The translations under genes and the position numbers were made by a program. The notes under the pieces are model-generated. The model was not told the DNA's origin and searched no databases. It saw only the letters and a program-made list of their open reading frames with translations. From assembly GCF_002189065.1 (NCBI RefSeq), contig NZ_BDMN01000021.1, positions 1 through 55,775 of the forward strand: a stretch of 55,775 bases of DNA. Reading direction: 5' to 3'. The stretch's first letter is position 1, and every line of letters starts with the position of its first letter. Below, piece after piece: positions 16,907 through 26,603 of this stretch. This stretch comes from Bathymodiolus platifrons methanotrophic gill symbiont. Its GTDB lineage: Bacteria; Pseudomonadota; Gammaproteobacteria; Methylococcales; Methylomonadaceae.

Positions 16907-18199
16907 ATGCAAACAACTTTTGTTGAAACGGTGGAGCAATGGCCGCTCCAGCAGTTGATCCCGTATGCGCGTAATGCGCGTACCCATGATGATGGGCAGG
17001 TTTCACAGATCGCAGGATCGATTGCCGAGTTTGGATTTGTTAATCCTATTTTGGTCGGTTATGACAATGTCATCGTTGCTGGCCATGGTCGTTTGATGGC
17101 AGCACAGCAGCTGGGTTTGGAAAAAGTGCCTGTCATTGTATTGGCTCACTTGACCGAAGCGCAGCGCAAGGCATTGGTTATTGCCGATAATAAAATCGCC
17201 GAGAACGCAGGATGGAATGAAGATCTTCTGAAACTCGAATTGAGTGAAATTGAGGAGCTTGGTTTTGATCTGGATGTGATTGGTTTCTCGGATGATGAGC
17301 TGAACGAATTACTCGAGGACGAGGATGCTGGTCTTACTGATGACGATGAAATTCCTGAACCTGAAGATCAGGCAATTAGACAACCCGGTGAGGTTTGGCA
17401 ACTTGGTGAACATCGTCTGCTTTGTGGTGATGCCACCAATCAGGATGATATGGAACAATTGATGGATGGTGACTTGGCCGACATGGTCTTCACCGATCCA
17501 CCGTACAACGTGGACTATGGCAACACGGCCAAAGATAAAATGCGCGGCAAAGACCGACGCATTCTTAACGACAATCTGGGTGAAAGTTTTTACGGTTTTT
17601 TGCAAGCAGTCTTAGGCAACTTACTAAAAGTTTCAAAGGGTGCTTGCTATATTTGTATGTCATCCAGTGAGCTGGATACATTGCAACAAGCCTTTCGTGA
17701 TGCTGGCGGTAAGTGGTCTACGTTTATCATCTGGGCTAAAAATACATTCACATTAGGGCGCTCAGATTATCAACGTCAGTACGAACCGATCCTGTACGGA
17801 TGGGGTGAAGGTAATGATCATTTTTGGTGTGGTGCACGTAATCAAGGTGATGTTTGGTTTTTCAATAAGCCTGTAAAAAATGATTTACACCCAACTATGA
17901 AACCAGTCGAACTGGTTGAACGTGCGGTGCGCAATTCAAGTAAGAGTCGAGATATAGTGTTGGACCCATTTGGTGGTTCAGGAAGTACTCTGATCGCCTG
18001 TGAAAAAAGTGGTCGTCAGGCGCGTTTGATGGAGCTCGATCCTAAATATGTCGATGTCATTATTCGACGTTGGCAAGATTACTCTGGTAACAAGGCAGTT
18101 CTGGCGGCTACTGATAGGAGTTTTGATGAAATATCTGAGGAACGATCAGTCTTAAATGAGGCGAAAAATGATCAGGCATTTGTAGAAGTACCGGAGTAA
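16907..18199 (+). CDS. ParB-like nuclease domain fused to DNA methyltransferase
   Basis: About 430 aa from ATG 16907 (AAGG nine bases before). Residues about 8-110 form a ParB/sulfiredoxin-like domain (QLIPYARNARTHDDGQVSQIAGSIAEFGFVNPILVG, AGHGRLMAAQQLG). The rest is a beta-class amino-methyltransferase with TDPPYNVDYG (motif IV) and DPFGGSGSTLIACEKSGR (motif I). Such fusions are common near terminases of prophages and modify adenine or cytosine N4, probably to avoid host restriction. The open frame continues upstream of 16907 through the cos-like region but lacks coding character there. Confidence 0.85.
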   Translation: MQTTFVETVEQWPLQQLIPYARNARTHDDGQVSQIAGSIAEFGFVNPILVGYDNVIVAGHGRLMAAQQLGLEKVPVIVLAHLTEAQRKALVIADNKIAENAGWNEDLLKLELSEIEELGFDLDVIGFSDDELNELLEDEDAGLTDDDEIPEPEDQAIRQPGEVWQLGEHRLLCGDATNQDDMEQLMDGDLADMVFTDPPYNVDYGNTAKDKMRGKDRRILNDNLGESFYGFLQAVLGNLLKVSKGACYICMSSSELDTLQQAFRDAGGKWSTFIIWAKNTFTLGRSDYQRQYEPILYGWGEGNDHFWCGARNQGDVWFFNKPVKNDLHPTMKPVELVERAVRNSSKSRDIVLDPFGGSGSTLIACEKSGRQARLMELDPKYVDVIIRRWQDYSGNKAVLAATDRSFDEISEERSVLNEAKNDQAFVEVPE

Positions 18200-18213
18200 T
18201 AAGGTGTTGTCTT

Positions 18214-18639
18214 CTAAACGATTTGATAACGCCTTGGAGCATCTTCATCTTTGTGAGATGTAATGGTTAACCCGAGCCGTTTTTTAAGTGTGTTTGAAAA
18301 CACGCCCCTCACGGTATGTTTCTGCCAACCGGTTTGAGCACAAATTTCTTCAATGCTGGCTCCATCTGGACGGCGCATCATCTCAATCATGGCGGCCTGT
18401 TTTGTGCCTTTTCGATGCGGTGATTTTTTGGCTATTGGTTGTTTGCCAATAGCGGTGTATCCGGCTGGGCTAATAATGTAAGTGTCGCCAGACTGTTCAA
18501 TCAGTTGGCGAGTTAATAGACCATTAATGACGCGAGGTTTAATGCCTGCGTTGATATTGTCTGGCAATGGTTCAATGTTTCCGCTTGATCGATTCGATGC
18601 TGCATTGAGAATGTTTTCTTGGGTAGTGGTCAATTTCAT
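18214..18639 (-). CDS. DUF3489 family protein
   Basis: 141 aa. The C-terminal GTKQAAMIEMMRRPDGASIEEICAQTGWQKHTVRGVFSNTLKKRLGL is the DUF3489 winged-helix-like domain. The N-terminus begins with a short helix and a second repeat-like HTH. DUF3489 proteins travel with DUF2924 proteins and serine recombinases; here it is displaced 15 kb into the phage and lies opposite to its neighbours. A DNA-binding regulator is likely. Confidence 0.75.
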   Translation of the reverse strand: MKLTTTQENILNAASNRSSGNIEPLPDNINAGIKPRVINGLLTRQLIEQSGDTYIISPAGYTAIGKQPIAKKSPHRKGTKQAAMIEMMRRPDGASIEEICAQTGWQKHTVRGVFSNTLKKRLGLTITSHKDEDAPRRYQIV

Positions 18640-18662
18640 GATTTTTGTTCTCCTGTTAAAAA

Positions 18663-18875
18663 TTATTCGGCGTGCTCGCCTTCTTGAAAGGCGGCGTCGG
18701 TAATTTGTTTGAGTAATTCGGCATAGTGGCCAAGGTCGCCAACATGTCCCCAGTTGATTTCATCGGGATGTGCATTGAAATGGTTATCACTTAGTGCTTT
18801 TAAGCGTTCGAGTGCGTTGTCGATTTCTGCTTTTCGGGCTAAAAATGTATCTAATGCGTTGCTTTGTTGGCTCAT
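18663..18875 (-). CDS. Small helical hypothetical protein
   Basis: 70 aa from ATG 18875 (SQQSNALDTFLARKAEIDNALERLKALSDNHF...), amphipathic and acidic, 23 bp upstream of the DUF3489 gene and co-directional. Unknown family. A leader of 11 codons starts at 18910 and ends TAATG, overlapping this start. Confidence 0.6.
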   Translation of the reverse strand: MSQQSNALDTFLARKAEIDNALERLKALSDNHFNAHPDEINWGHVGDLGHYAELLKQITDAAFQEGEHAE

Positions 18876-18919
18876 TATCTTGGCTCCATGTGTTGTTTCG
18901 TTGTACACATGAACGCTTC
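18873..18919 (-). promoter_or_regulatory. GAAGCGTTCATG leader with 11-codon upstream ORF
   Basis: GAAGCGTTCATG (complement of 18908-18919) provides an ATG that opens MCTTKQHMEPR. The stop TAA shares its last A with the next gene's ATG (TAATG). The same 12-mer lies 31 bases upstream of the genes starting at 3150 and 55280. Confidence 0.55.
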
Positions 18920-18992
18920 ATATAGGCATCTAATCAACTGATATCTGCTTATCTTTCGGATAAAGCTGCAATTAAAAAAATGAGGCAAAGGT

Positions 18993-19535
18993 ATGGGGAT
19001 TTCCAACCGTGCTTATGGCCGCCATCGAGGTGTATCTGAAGCTTCGGTACGTAAAGCAATCAAATCTGGGCGTATTTCAAAGGCGTCAGATAGCACGATT
19101 GATCCAGTAAAAGCCGATGCGCAATGGGTGAGAAATACCGATGTTGGGCAACAGCGAAAGTCAAAGCAAAAACGTAAGGCGGTTTCGACCGCTGCAATCG
19201 ATGCGGTAAACGATACGCTGCAAGAACAAGGCGGATCAGGTGGTGGAACCACCTATATGCAGGCCAGAACCGCCAACGAAGTGCTTAAGGCACAAACTAA
19301 CCGTATTCGCCTGCAACAAATTAAAAATGAGCTCGTTGATCGATCCAGTGCATTGGCACATGTATTCAAACTGGCACGATCAGAGCGTGATGCCTGGGTG
19401 AGTTGGCCTGCGCGTATTTCAAGTCAAATGGCGGCTGAACTGGACGTTGATGCGCATAAAATGCATGTAATGCTGGAAGCTTATGTCAGACAACACCTCT
19501 CAGAACTCGCCGACGTCCAGCCGCGTGTGGACTAA
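18993..19535 (+). CDS. Terminase small subunit
   Basis: 180 aa. An N-terminal helix-turn-helix (NRAYGRHRGVSEASVRKAIKSGRI) is followed by a charged, disordered stretch. A helical oligomerisation part carries YMQARTANEVLKAQTNRIRLQQIKNELVD and WPARISSQMAAELDVD. This fits Nu1/terminase small subunits that recognise cos. Its end overlaps the large subunit by 53 bp in another frame. GAGG precedes the ATG. Confidence 0.8.
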   Translation: MGISNRAYGRHRGVSEASVRKAIKSGRISKASDSTIDPVKADAQWVRNTDVGQQRKSKQKRKAVSTAAIDAVNDTLQEQGGSGGGTTYMQARTANEVLKAQTNRIRLQQIKNELVDRSSALAHVFKLARSERDAWVSWPARISSQMAAELDVDAHKMHVMLEAYVRQHLSELADVQPRVD

Positions 19536-21513
19536 TGAAATAGAACATTATGATGGCGCACTTGAGATTGAAAAAAACTGGTATGAAGGGCTGAAACCTG
19601 ATCCATTTATGGCGGTTTCCGAATGGTCTGATAAATATCGGTTTCTTTCCTCCAAGTCTGCTGCAGAACCTGGACGCTGGCGTACAAAACGCACACCTTA
19701 TCTGAAAGAGATTATGGATTGCTTGTCCGTATCATCACCGATACAACGTGTTGTCTTTATGAAAGGTGCACAGGTTGGTGGTACCGAAGCAGGTAATAAT
19801 TGGGTTGGCTATGTGATCCATATTGCACCGGGTCCAATGATGGCTGTTTCACCCACGGTGGAAATGGCCAAACGTAACTCGCGCCAGCGTATTGATCCAC
19901 AGATTGAAGATGTTCCTGAACTGCGTGAACGGGTTGCCCCGGCCCGCAGTCGAGACTCAGGCAATACGGTGCTCTCTAAAGAATTCCCCGGTGGTGTTCT
20001 GGTTATGACTGGAGCGAATAGCGCGGTTGGCCTTCGTTCAATGCCTGCACGTTATCTGTTTATGGATGAGGTAGATGGCTATCCGGGTGATGTGGAGGGT
20101 GAAGGTGATCCGATCCTGCTTGCAGAGCGTCGTAGTGCTACTTTTCAACGCCGCCGCAAGGTGTTGTTGGTGAGTACGCCAACGATCAAAGGGCTATCAC
20201 GGATTCAACGTGAGTTTGAGGCGTCAGACCAGCGTTACTATCAAGTACCTTGTCCTGAATGTGGCTTTGAACAAGCACTACGATTCACTCAAATGCGTTG
20301 GCCTGAAGGCAAGCCAGATGAGACGAAATATTGTTGTGAATCCTGTGGTGTTCTGATTGATGAACACCATAAAACAAAGATGTTGGCAAAGGGTCGTTGG
20401 GTACCCACTGCTGAAGGTGATGGACGAACTCAAGGCTATCACCTGTCATCACTTTACAGTCCTGTAGGTTGGTTTTCATGGGCTGATGCCGCACGATTAT
20501 TTGAGGTTGCAAAGAGCAGTCCTGATTTAATGAAGGGTTTTGTTAACACAGTTTTAGGTGAACCTTATGAAGAAGAATTTGAAGCACCTGAATGGGAGCG
20601 GATTTATGAACGTCGGGAAAAATATCCGATCGGCGTTGTCCCTGCCGATGGATTATTCCTAACAGCAGGCGTCGATATTCAACGTGACCGGATTGAATGT
20701 GAAGTGGTTGCATGGGGTCGTAACAAGATTTCATGGTCAATAGATTACCAAGTCCTCGATGGTGACACTGCCCAGCAAGGTGTTTGGAAAAAACTGGATG
20801 CCTTACTGGCTAATGATTGGTCACACGCAGCAGGTGGAACACTGCCTATTCGTGTGATGTGTGTTGATTCAGGCTACGCCACTCAAGACGTTTATGGTTG
20901 GGTGAGAAACTATCCGCAAGCGGTTTGGGGTGGAGCTGGTGCCAGAGCATCTCAGCCAAGAACGGCGGTTGCAATTAAGGGTCGTGATCAAGATACAGCA
21001 CTCATATTGAGTGTTTCCAAAGCTGATACCGGCGGTAAGCGTAAAGGCTTACGTGTTTGGAATGTCAGTGGTCCGGTTGCCAAGGTGGAACTGTATCGCT
21101 GGTTAAAACTACCGCGACTTACTGATGAGGAATTGGACGCTGGTGAAGATTATCCACCCGGCACCTGTCATTACCCAGAATATGGCGAGGAATATTTTAA
21201 ACAGCTTACCGCTGAGCGCCGCGTGATTCGATTGCACAAAGGCTTTCCCAAGGCGACTTGGGAAAAAGATCCAGCGCGCAATAACGAGGCATTGGATTGC
21301 CGCGTTTATGCACGTTCAGCAGCCAGTATTTACGGTCTTGATCGTTTCAAGGAAATACATTGGAAGCGATTAGAGAAAGCGATGGGTGTCATTACTCCGT
21401 CGTTAAAACAAAACAATGAGATCAAGCAATCTCAATCTATTCAACGAGAAGAAAAGAGTCGACCCAAGTTAATGCAGCGGCCATCGGCGCTTGTCGATGA
21501 TCCTTATCTATAG
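19483..21513 (+). CDS. Terminase large subunit (GpA family)
   Basis: 676 aa. The packaging ATPase is seen in FMKGAQVGGTEAGNNWVGY (variant Walker A) and ARYLFMDEVDGYPGD (Walker B). A zinc knuckle is CPECGFEQ...CCESCGV. The nuclease region includes GVDIQRDRIECEVVAWG. Length and motifs match phage lambda GpA-type terminases that cut cos and drive DNA into procapsids. Confidence 0.92.
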   Translation: MSDNTSQNSPTSSRVWTNEIEHYDGALEIEKNWYEGLKPDPFMAVSEWSDKYRFLSSKSAAEPGRWRTKRTPYLKEIMDCLSVSSPIQRVVFMKGAQVGGTEAGNNWVGYVIHIAPGPMMAVSPTVEMAKRNSRQRIDPQIEDVPELRERVAPARSRDSGNTVLSKEFPGGVLVMTGANSAVGLRSMPARYLFMDEVDGYPGDVEGEGDPILLAERRSATFQRRRKVLLVSTPTIKGLSRIQREFEASDQRYYQVPCPECGFEQALRFTQMRWPEGKPDETKYCCESCGVLIDEHHKTKMLAKGRWVPTAEGDGRTQGYHLSSLYSPVGWFSWADAARLFEVAKSSPDLMKGFVNTVLGEPYEEEFEAPEWERIYERREKYPIGVVPADGLFLTAGVDIQRDRIECEVVAWGRNKISWSIDYQVLDGDTAQQGVWKKLDALLANDWSHAAGGTLPIRVMCVDSGYATQDVYGWVRNYPQAVWGGAGARASQPRTAVAIKGRDQDTALILSVSKADTGGKRKGLRVWNVSGPVAKVELYRWLKLPRLTDEELDAGEDYPPGTCHYPEYGEEYFKQLTAERRVIRLHKGFPKATWEKDPARNNEALDCRVYARSAASIYGLDRFKEIHWKRLEKAMGVITPSLKQNNEIKQSQSIQREEKSRPKLMQRPSALVDDPYL

Positions 21514-21522
21514 AGAACAATA

Positions 21523-21750
21523 ATGGCTGATTTAATCCTATTAAAGCAGCGGCTTTTTGAAGCCGAGGCGGCATTGCATCGCCTGATGACTGGCGAATTG
21601 GAAGTGACCGTTTCTGTCGGCGGATTTGGTGCGACAACTTATAACCAAGCCAGCGCTGACAAGTTATCCGCCTATGTAGCGAAATTAAAAAATGATATCG
21701 CTAAGCGTGAAGGTGGATTAAGGCGAGGACCGATATTAATGAGGTTTTAA
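21523..21750 (+). CDS. gpW-like head-tail joining protein
   Basis: 75 aa. DLILLKQRLFEAEAALHRLMTGEL is a helix-turn, then a beta hairpin VTVSVGGFGATTYNQASADKLSAYVAKLKNDIAKR. The size, order and position between terminase and portal match lambda gpW. Confidence 0.8.
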   Translation: MADLILLKQRLFEAEAALHRLMTGELEVTVSVGGFGATTYNQASADKLSAYVAKLKNDIAKREGGLRRGPILMRF

Positions 21751-21755
21751 ACGTT

Positions 21756-23646
21756 ATGTCGATACAAATTCTTGGGGCCAATGGTCAACCACTGGCGCAG
21801 GATACCGCGCATCGCGGAGCCTCACTTTCGGCACGTGAATTATCCAGCTGGTTACCATCATTGGGTTCAGCTGATACGGATCTTCTGGATGAACTGCCAA
21901 CCTTGGTAGCCCGTTCACGGGATCTGGTTCGCAATAACGGTATTGCAGCAGGTGCTATTCAGACCCTGGTGGATAACGTTGTTGGAACAGGTTTGCGATT
22001 ATCCGCCTTACCTGATTACAAGGCATTGGGTCGGGACAAAGAGTGGGCAGATGAGTGGTCCAGAAAAACAGAGGCGCTATGGCGTAGCTGGACGGAAACA
22101 ACTGACTGTGATGCAGCACAAGGTCTCACCTTTGCAGGTTTAACAGCACAGGTTTTTCGTTCGGGATTGATCAATGGTGAGGCACTGGCCTTACCACTTT
22201 GGATCAAAGACCGTCCTGGTCAGTTTTCAACAGCAATTCAACTGGTTGAAACTGATCGCCTGAGCAACCCATCGGGAAAAATTGATAGTAAAACACTTCG
22301 TGGTGGCATTGAGGTTGATCGATATGGTGCGCCGCAGGCTTATTGGATCAGTAAGCGGCATCCAGGTGATCGATTTCTTTCTATTTCAATGGAAATGGAA
22401 AAATGGCAACGGGTTTCTATCCGCACTCAATTTGGTCGTCAGCGAGTTATTCATATCCACGATAAGGAACGCACCGGTCAGAACCGAGGCAAGCCTATTC
22501 TCTCTGCGATCATGCCACTGTTCAAGATGCTCGATCACTATGAACGCTCGGAGCTGCAGGCATCCGTTGTTAACGCGATGATCGCAGCTTTTATTGAAAC
22601 ACCTCTCGATGGTGAGTCAATCAGTGAACTCTTTGGTGGCTCGTCAGAAGATTATATGGCTGCAAGAAATGAATGGCAGGTCAAGCTGCAAGGTGGTGCT
22701 GTGATCCCAATCTTTCCGGGAGACAAGCTAGCACCCTTTACGCCGAGCCGACCAAACGCTGCTTACGGTACATTCGTTGAAAATATATTACGCCATATCG
22801 GCACCGGTTTGAATTTACCGTTCGAACTGCTGATGAAGGATTTTTCTAAAACCAATTATTCATCGGCGCGCGCGGCCTTGATGGAAGCTTGGCGTTTCTT
22901 TATGGGACGTCGTCAATGGCTTGCAACCTACTGGGCCAGACCGGTTTATGAATTGTGGCTAGAAGAAGCAATTAATAAGGATCGGGGAGTCGCTATTTTT
23001 GCGAAAGCTTGTTTTGGGCATCCCAGCCCAAGCAAGCAGCAAAAACTTAACGCGACCACTTATGCCTCCGGCGGCCCCGATTCGTCCTCGTCACCTCGTC
23101 CCGACCCAACAAGGGGTCGGAACATAGGCTCCAAATGACTTGACGCCGTGTCGGATGGCCTTTTATTTTGTCTCCACCTTCGCTAACGCTCAGACTCCGA
23201 CAAAACATCGGGCCTACGGCTATCGCGGACTAAAAATCATCACTTCGCTTAGGCTACGTTTCCCTGATTTTCAGCGTAAGACACCATCCAGGAGAAAAAC
23301 TTTCTCATCCCATCCGATAAACTAGTGGGAAAGTCAGGTGCCATATGACATTCGATCTGATCGAAGCTCCCGGATTTTATGACAACAAAGCACTCTGGAC
23401 ACGATGCAAGTGGATTGGTCCAGGGCGAGGATGGATCGATCCTGTCAAAGAGGCACAGGCATCCAAGATCAGAATGGAGATTGGCCTTTCCACGTTGGAA
23501 GACGAATGCGCCATACAGGGTCTCGACTGGGAAGAAGTGCTGGAACAACGCGCTCGAGAACAAACAAAAATGCAGGAGCTGGGATTACCGCTTCCGTGTT
23601 TAGACCCATCAACCAATAACAACTCGAGTGAAGCAGATAATGAGAA
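21756..23646 (+). pseudogene. Lambda-family portal protein, interrupted by repeat copy D
   Basis: N-terminal 409 codons read as a lambda gpB-type portal (RSRDLVRNNGIAAGAIQTLVDNVVGTGLRL; LNLPFELLMKDFSKTNYSSARAALMEAWRFF). After NKD at 22982 comes repeat copy D plus a 77-base tail. The reading then resumes near 23354 with LIEAPGFYDNKALWTRCKWIGPGRGWIDPVKEAQ, the conserved portal C-terminus. GAT borders both sides of the insert, and removal gives a clean NKDLIEAPGF joint. The last codons run into copy E. As written, the portal would end in 51 foreign residues at 23138. Confidence 0.88.
22983..23276 (+). repeat. 294-bp structured repeat, copy D
   Basis: Full-length copy in the sense orientation within the portal gene, nearly identical to A and C (one visible change ACATCGGGCC for ACAACGGCCC). 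It is followed by a 77-base unique tail (23277-23353) before portal coding resumes. Confidence 0.92.
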
Positions 23647-23648
23647 TT

Positions 23649-23942
23649 CGGGGAGTCGCTATTTTTGCGAAAGTTTGTTTTGGGCATCCCAGCCCAAGCA
23701 AGCAGCAAAAACTTAACGCGACCACTTATGCCTCCGGCGGCCCCGATTCGTCCTCGTCACCTCGTCCCGACCCAACAAGGGGTCGGAACATAGGCTCCAA
23801 ATGACTTGACGCCGTGTCGGATGGCCTTTTATTTTGTCTCCACCTTCGCTAACGCTCAGACTCCGACAAAATAACGGCCCTACGGCTATCGCGGACTAAA
23901 AATCATCACTTCGCTTAGGCTCCGTTTCCCTGATTTTCAGCG
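23649..23942 (+). repeat. 294-bp structured repeat, copy E
   Basis: Full-length copy at the portal/protease overlap, flanked by GAGAA on the left and ATAGAAC on the right, so any target duplication is only about 3-4 bp. It differs from D at a few positions (AAAGTTTG, GGCTCCG) and lies only 372 bp behind it. Confidence 0.92.
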
Positions 23943-24744
23943 ATAGAACAGAGCAACGGGCGAACCGTGGGCAATAACCGAGGGCGCACTGCAGACGATA
24001 ATTGAAGTTGCCGCTCGTGAAAATGATTCACCACAAGCCGTTGCTGCCCGTTTGGGACGAGATCTCAATAACAGCTATGTGAGTCAGGAGCGAGATGGTG
24101 TTGCCATCCTTCCTGTGGTCGGGCCACTTTTTCGTTATGCCAATTTGTTTACGGCAGTAAGCGGTGCTTCCAGTTATGAAATTTTGGCGAAAGACTTTAC
24201 TTCGGCACTAGAGAACCCAGATATCAAAGGCATTGTTTTGGATATTGATTCTCCAGGTGGTGAGGTCAACGGCTGCGCTGAGTTTGCCAACATGATTTAT
24301 GAGGCACGAGGGATAAAACCCATCATCGCATATGCTTCAGGTGATGCCGCATCCGGGGCTTATTGGATTGCATCAGCCTGTGATCAGATCATTGTTTCTG
24401 AAACATCGGCACTGGGATCTATCGGTGTGGTGGCGGTTTATAAATCCAGAGATGAGCAAACTGCTCAGGCTACTGAGATTGTCTCGTCACAAAGTCCTAA
24501 TAAACGGTTGGACCCTGAAAGCGATGAGGGTCGTTCACGCTTGCAATCACGTATTGACACCATGGCGCAGGTTTTTATCGAGAACGTTGCCAGGAATCGA
24601 GGTGTTGACCCACCTAAAGTGATCAAAGACTTCGGAGCCGGTGATGTGTTGATTGGCAAGAAGGCGGTACACAGTGGGCTGGCAGATAACACTGGATCAC
24701 TGGAGAAAACGATAACTAATATCCCTGATAGTAAACCTAACAAT

Positions 24745-24766
24745 AACCCGGCCAATAAGCCGGGTT
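24745..24766 (+). promoter_or_regulatory. Hairpin inside the protease gene before the scaffold start
   Basis: A perfect 8-bp stem AACCCGGC-CAATAA-GCCGGGTT lies 27 bases before the nested scaffold ATG. It may stabilise or set off the internal initiation region; the following T-run is too weak for a sure terminator. Confidence 0.6.
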
Positions 24767-24792
24767 CTTCATTTAACCATGAGGAAAAACGA

Positions 24793-25146
24793 ATGGACAT
24801 AAAAATGCTGAATGAAAAATACCCAGATCTGGCTGCCAGTCTGATCGCTCAGGGGCAACAACAAGAACGTGAACGCATTGCCGCGATCATCGATTCAGAG
24901 AGTGCTGATGGGCGTGGTCCGCTTGCCAGACATTTGGCCTTTGAAACGGATATGGCACCTGATGCTGCAAATGCAGCGCTCAAGGCTGCACCAGTATCTA
25001 AGCCTGTGAAAGCCGTTGAAGCCAATAACACATCAGGCTTTGAGCGTGCAATGGCAACAGTCAATAACCCTGATATTGAACCTGCATCAGATGAGCAGGA
25101 AGAAAATATCGATGATGTGGCGCAGCGTTTAGCGTCATACCAATAA
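24793..25146 (+). CDS. Nested scaffold protein (Nu3-like)
   Basis: In frame inside the protease gene, ATG 24793 has GAGG eight bases upstream. It opens MDIKMLNEKYPDLAASLIAQGQQQERERIAAII, a charged helical, coiled-coil-like protein of 117 aa. In phage lambda the scaffold Nu3 is made the same way from the 3' end of gene C, and the place in the operon is identical. It would assemble the procapsid and then be degraded. This product does not depend on the disrupted protease start. Confidence 0.75.
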   Translation: MDIKMLNEKYPDLAASLIAQGQQQERERIAAIIDSESADGRGPLARHLAFETDMAPDAANAALKAAPVSKPVKAVEANNTSGFERAMATVNNPDIEPASDEQEENIDDVAQRLASYQ

Positions 25147-25161
25147 CAAGAGGAATCTAAA

Positions 25162-25548
25162 ATGAGCATACCCGGAACAGCAGAAGGATTTAACGATAAA
25201 GGATCGGTTACGCCTGAGAATTTGATCGCAGGAGAATACCCAAGAGTCAGTCGCATATTCACTGTAACCGGCGGCGCAATTTTACCGATTGGTAGTGTGC
25301 TGGGTCGCATTGATGCAGATGGTCGCTATTTATTGAGCGCGGCAGATGCAGTGGATGGCTCGCAAGTCCCCGATATTATTTTGGGCGAAACCGTGGACAC
25401 TACCAATGGAGACAAACAAGCGGTTGGTTATTTCACTGGAGAATTTAACGAGCTAGCGCTTAACGTAGGCGCTGGTCACACGTTGGAATCCATACGCAGC
25501 GTATTTCGCACGCGTGGATTATTCCTGCGTCAGAATCAACCCGTATAA
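25162..25548 (+). CDS. Head decoration protein (gpD-like)
   Basis: 128 aa. GEYPRVSRIFTVTGGAILPIGSVLGRID and the C-terminal VRGLFLRQNQPV-type end match phage lambda D-type capsid stabilisers. It lies between scaffold and capsid genes with an AGAGG ribosome site. Confidence 0.85.
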   Translation: MSIPGTAEGFNDKGSVTPENLIAGEYPRVSRIFTVTGGAILPIGSVLGRIDADGRYLLSAADAVDGSQVPDIILGETVDTTNGDKQAVGYFTGEFNELALNVGAGHTLESIRSVFRTRGLFLRQNQPV

Positions 25549-25558
25549 GGAGACAATT

Positions 25559-26593
25559 ATGATTGATATTTTTTCTACCCATGTGCTCAATCGAACGGTT
25601 GAGCATCTAGAGCGTTCGTCCTCTTTTTTGCTGGACAGTTTTTTTGGTTCTATTCAGACAGAAGAGTCTGAGGAGATCCATTTTGATATTGATAAATCAC
25701 GTCCTCGCATTGCACCTTTTGTATCCCCATTGGTTGCAGGCAAGGTTGTAGATGCTGAAGGTTTTGAGACCATGAGTTTCAAACCAGCTTATGTAAAAGA
25801 TAAGCGACGCTTTGATCCTAACGCACCACTAAAACGCATGGTTGGTGAACAGATCGGCGGTGCATTATCACCCCAGTATCGGCGTGAGGCAGCGGTTAAT
25901 CGTGCCTTGGTCAATCAGCTAGAAAACCTAACACGGCGTGAAGAAGTGATGGCATCAGAGACATTGCGTACGGGTAAAGTGACGGTTGCAGGTGATAATT
26001 ATCCAACAGTGGTTGTTGATTTTAAGCGTGATCCGATGCTGACGATGACCCTGAGTGAAGGCAATACCTGGGATATGCCAACAGCCAATGTGCTGGATGA
26101 TATTGAGGACTGGGCTGGTTTGATACAGTCTAAGTCTGGCGTTGCAGCTAGAACGGTCATCATGGACCCAAAGGCATGGCGACTCTTCAAGAATAATACA
26201 AAGGTTGAACGCCTTTTAGATATTCGACGTGGTACCGGCATTGACATCAATGTTGATCCGATGGTGCGTGGTCAAGGTAATGAGAAGGCCCGATATGTTG
26301 GTTCAATTGGTGACTTTGATTTCTATGTCTACAACGACGTCTATGTTGATGACGATGGTAGTGCGAAAAGCTTACTGCCAGAGAATACCGTCATTATGGC
26401 GAGCCGGGGTCTGCTTGAAGGCACCCGTTGCTATGGCGTGATTCAGGATGAAAAGGCAGGTTATAAAGCCACGCGTTATTTCACTAAATCATGGTTAGAA
26501 GAAGACCCTGCTGTTCGTTGGTTACTGATGCAATCAGCACCACTGATTGTGCCGTATCGTCCGAATGCTTCTTTTTGCGCGACTGTACGTTGA
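25559..26593 (+). CDS. Major capsid protein (lambda gpE family)
   Basis: 344 aa from ATG 25559 (AAGGAG seven bases before). IHFDIDKSRPRIAPFVSPLVAGKVV, YVKDKRRFDPNAPLKRMVGEQIGG and the C-terminal LMQSAPLIVPYRPNASFCATV are typical of the HK97-fold gpE group. The family length is about 340 aa. Confidence 0.92.
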   Translation: MIDIFSTHVLNRTVEHLERSSSFLLDSFFGSIQTEESEEIHFDIDKSRPRIAPFVSPLVAGKVVDAEGFETMSFKPAYVKDKRRFDPNAPLKRMVGEQIGGALSPQYRREAAVNRALVNQLENLTRREEVMASETLRTGKVTVAGDNYPTVVVDFKRDPMLTMTLSEGNTWDMPTANVLDDIEDWAGLIQSKSGVAARTVIMDPKAWRLFKNNTKVERLLDIRRGTGIDINVDPMVRGQGNEKARYVGSIGDFDFYVYNDVYVDDDGSAKSLLPENTVIMASRGLLEGTRCYGVIQDEKAGYKATRYFTKSWLEEDPAVRWLLMQSAPLIVPYRPNASFCATVR

Positions 26594-26603
26594 GGTTATT
26601 GAT

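Larger units (their letters stand above)
23640..25146 (+). pseudogene. S49 head protease (lambda gpC-like), start split off by copy E
   Basis: The protease core is intact: LDIDSPGGEVNGCAEFANMI, YASGDAASGAYWIASACDQI (nucleophile Ser in AASGAY) and ALGSIGVV, followed by the conserved VSSQSPNKRLDPE. It matures the head and degrades the scaffold. The native ATG at 23640 overlaps the portal end but is separated from the rest (EPWAITEGALQTIIEVAAREND) by repeat copy E at 23649-23942. No good start remains until a TTG at 24052, which would lose about 30 N-terminal residues. Confidence 0.85.

Noticed and set aside
1656-23942. The 294-bp repeats as self-splicing introns or bypass elements that would rescue the genes
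   Set aside because: Copies A and F are antisense to the genes they interrupt while C, D and E are in sense orientation. The 3' tails differ, and no group I or II core (domain V, P7) could be recognised. A DNA-level element fits better.
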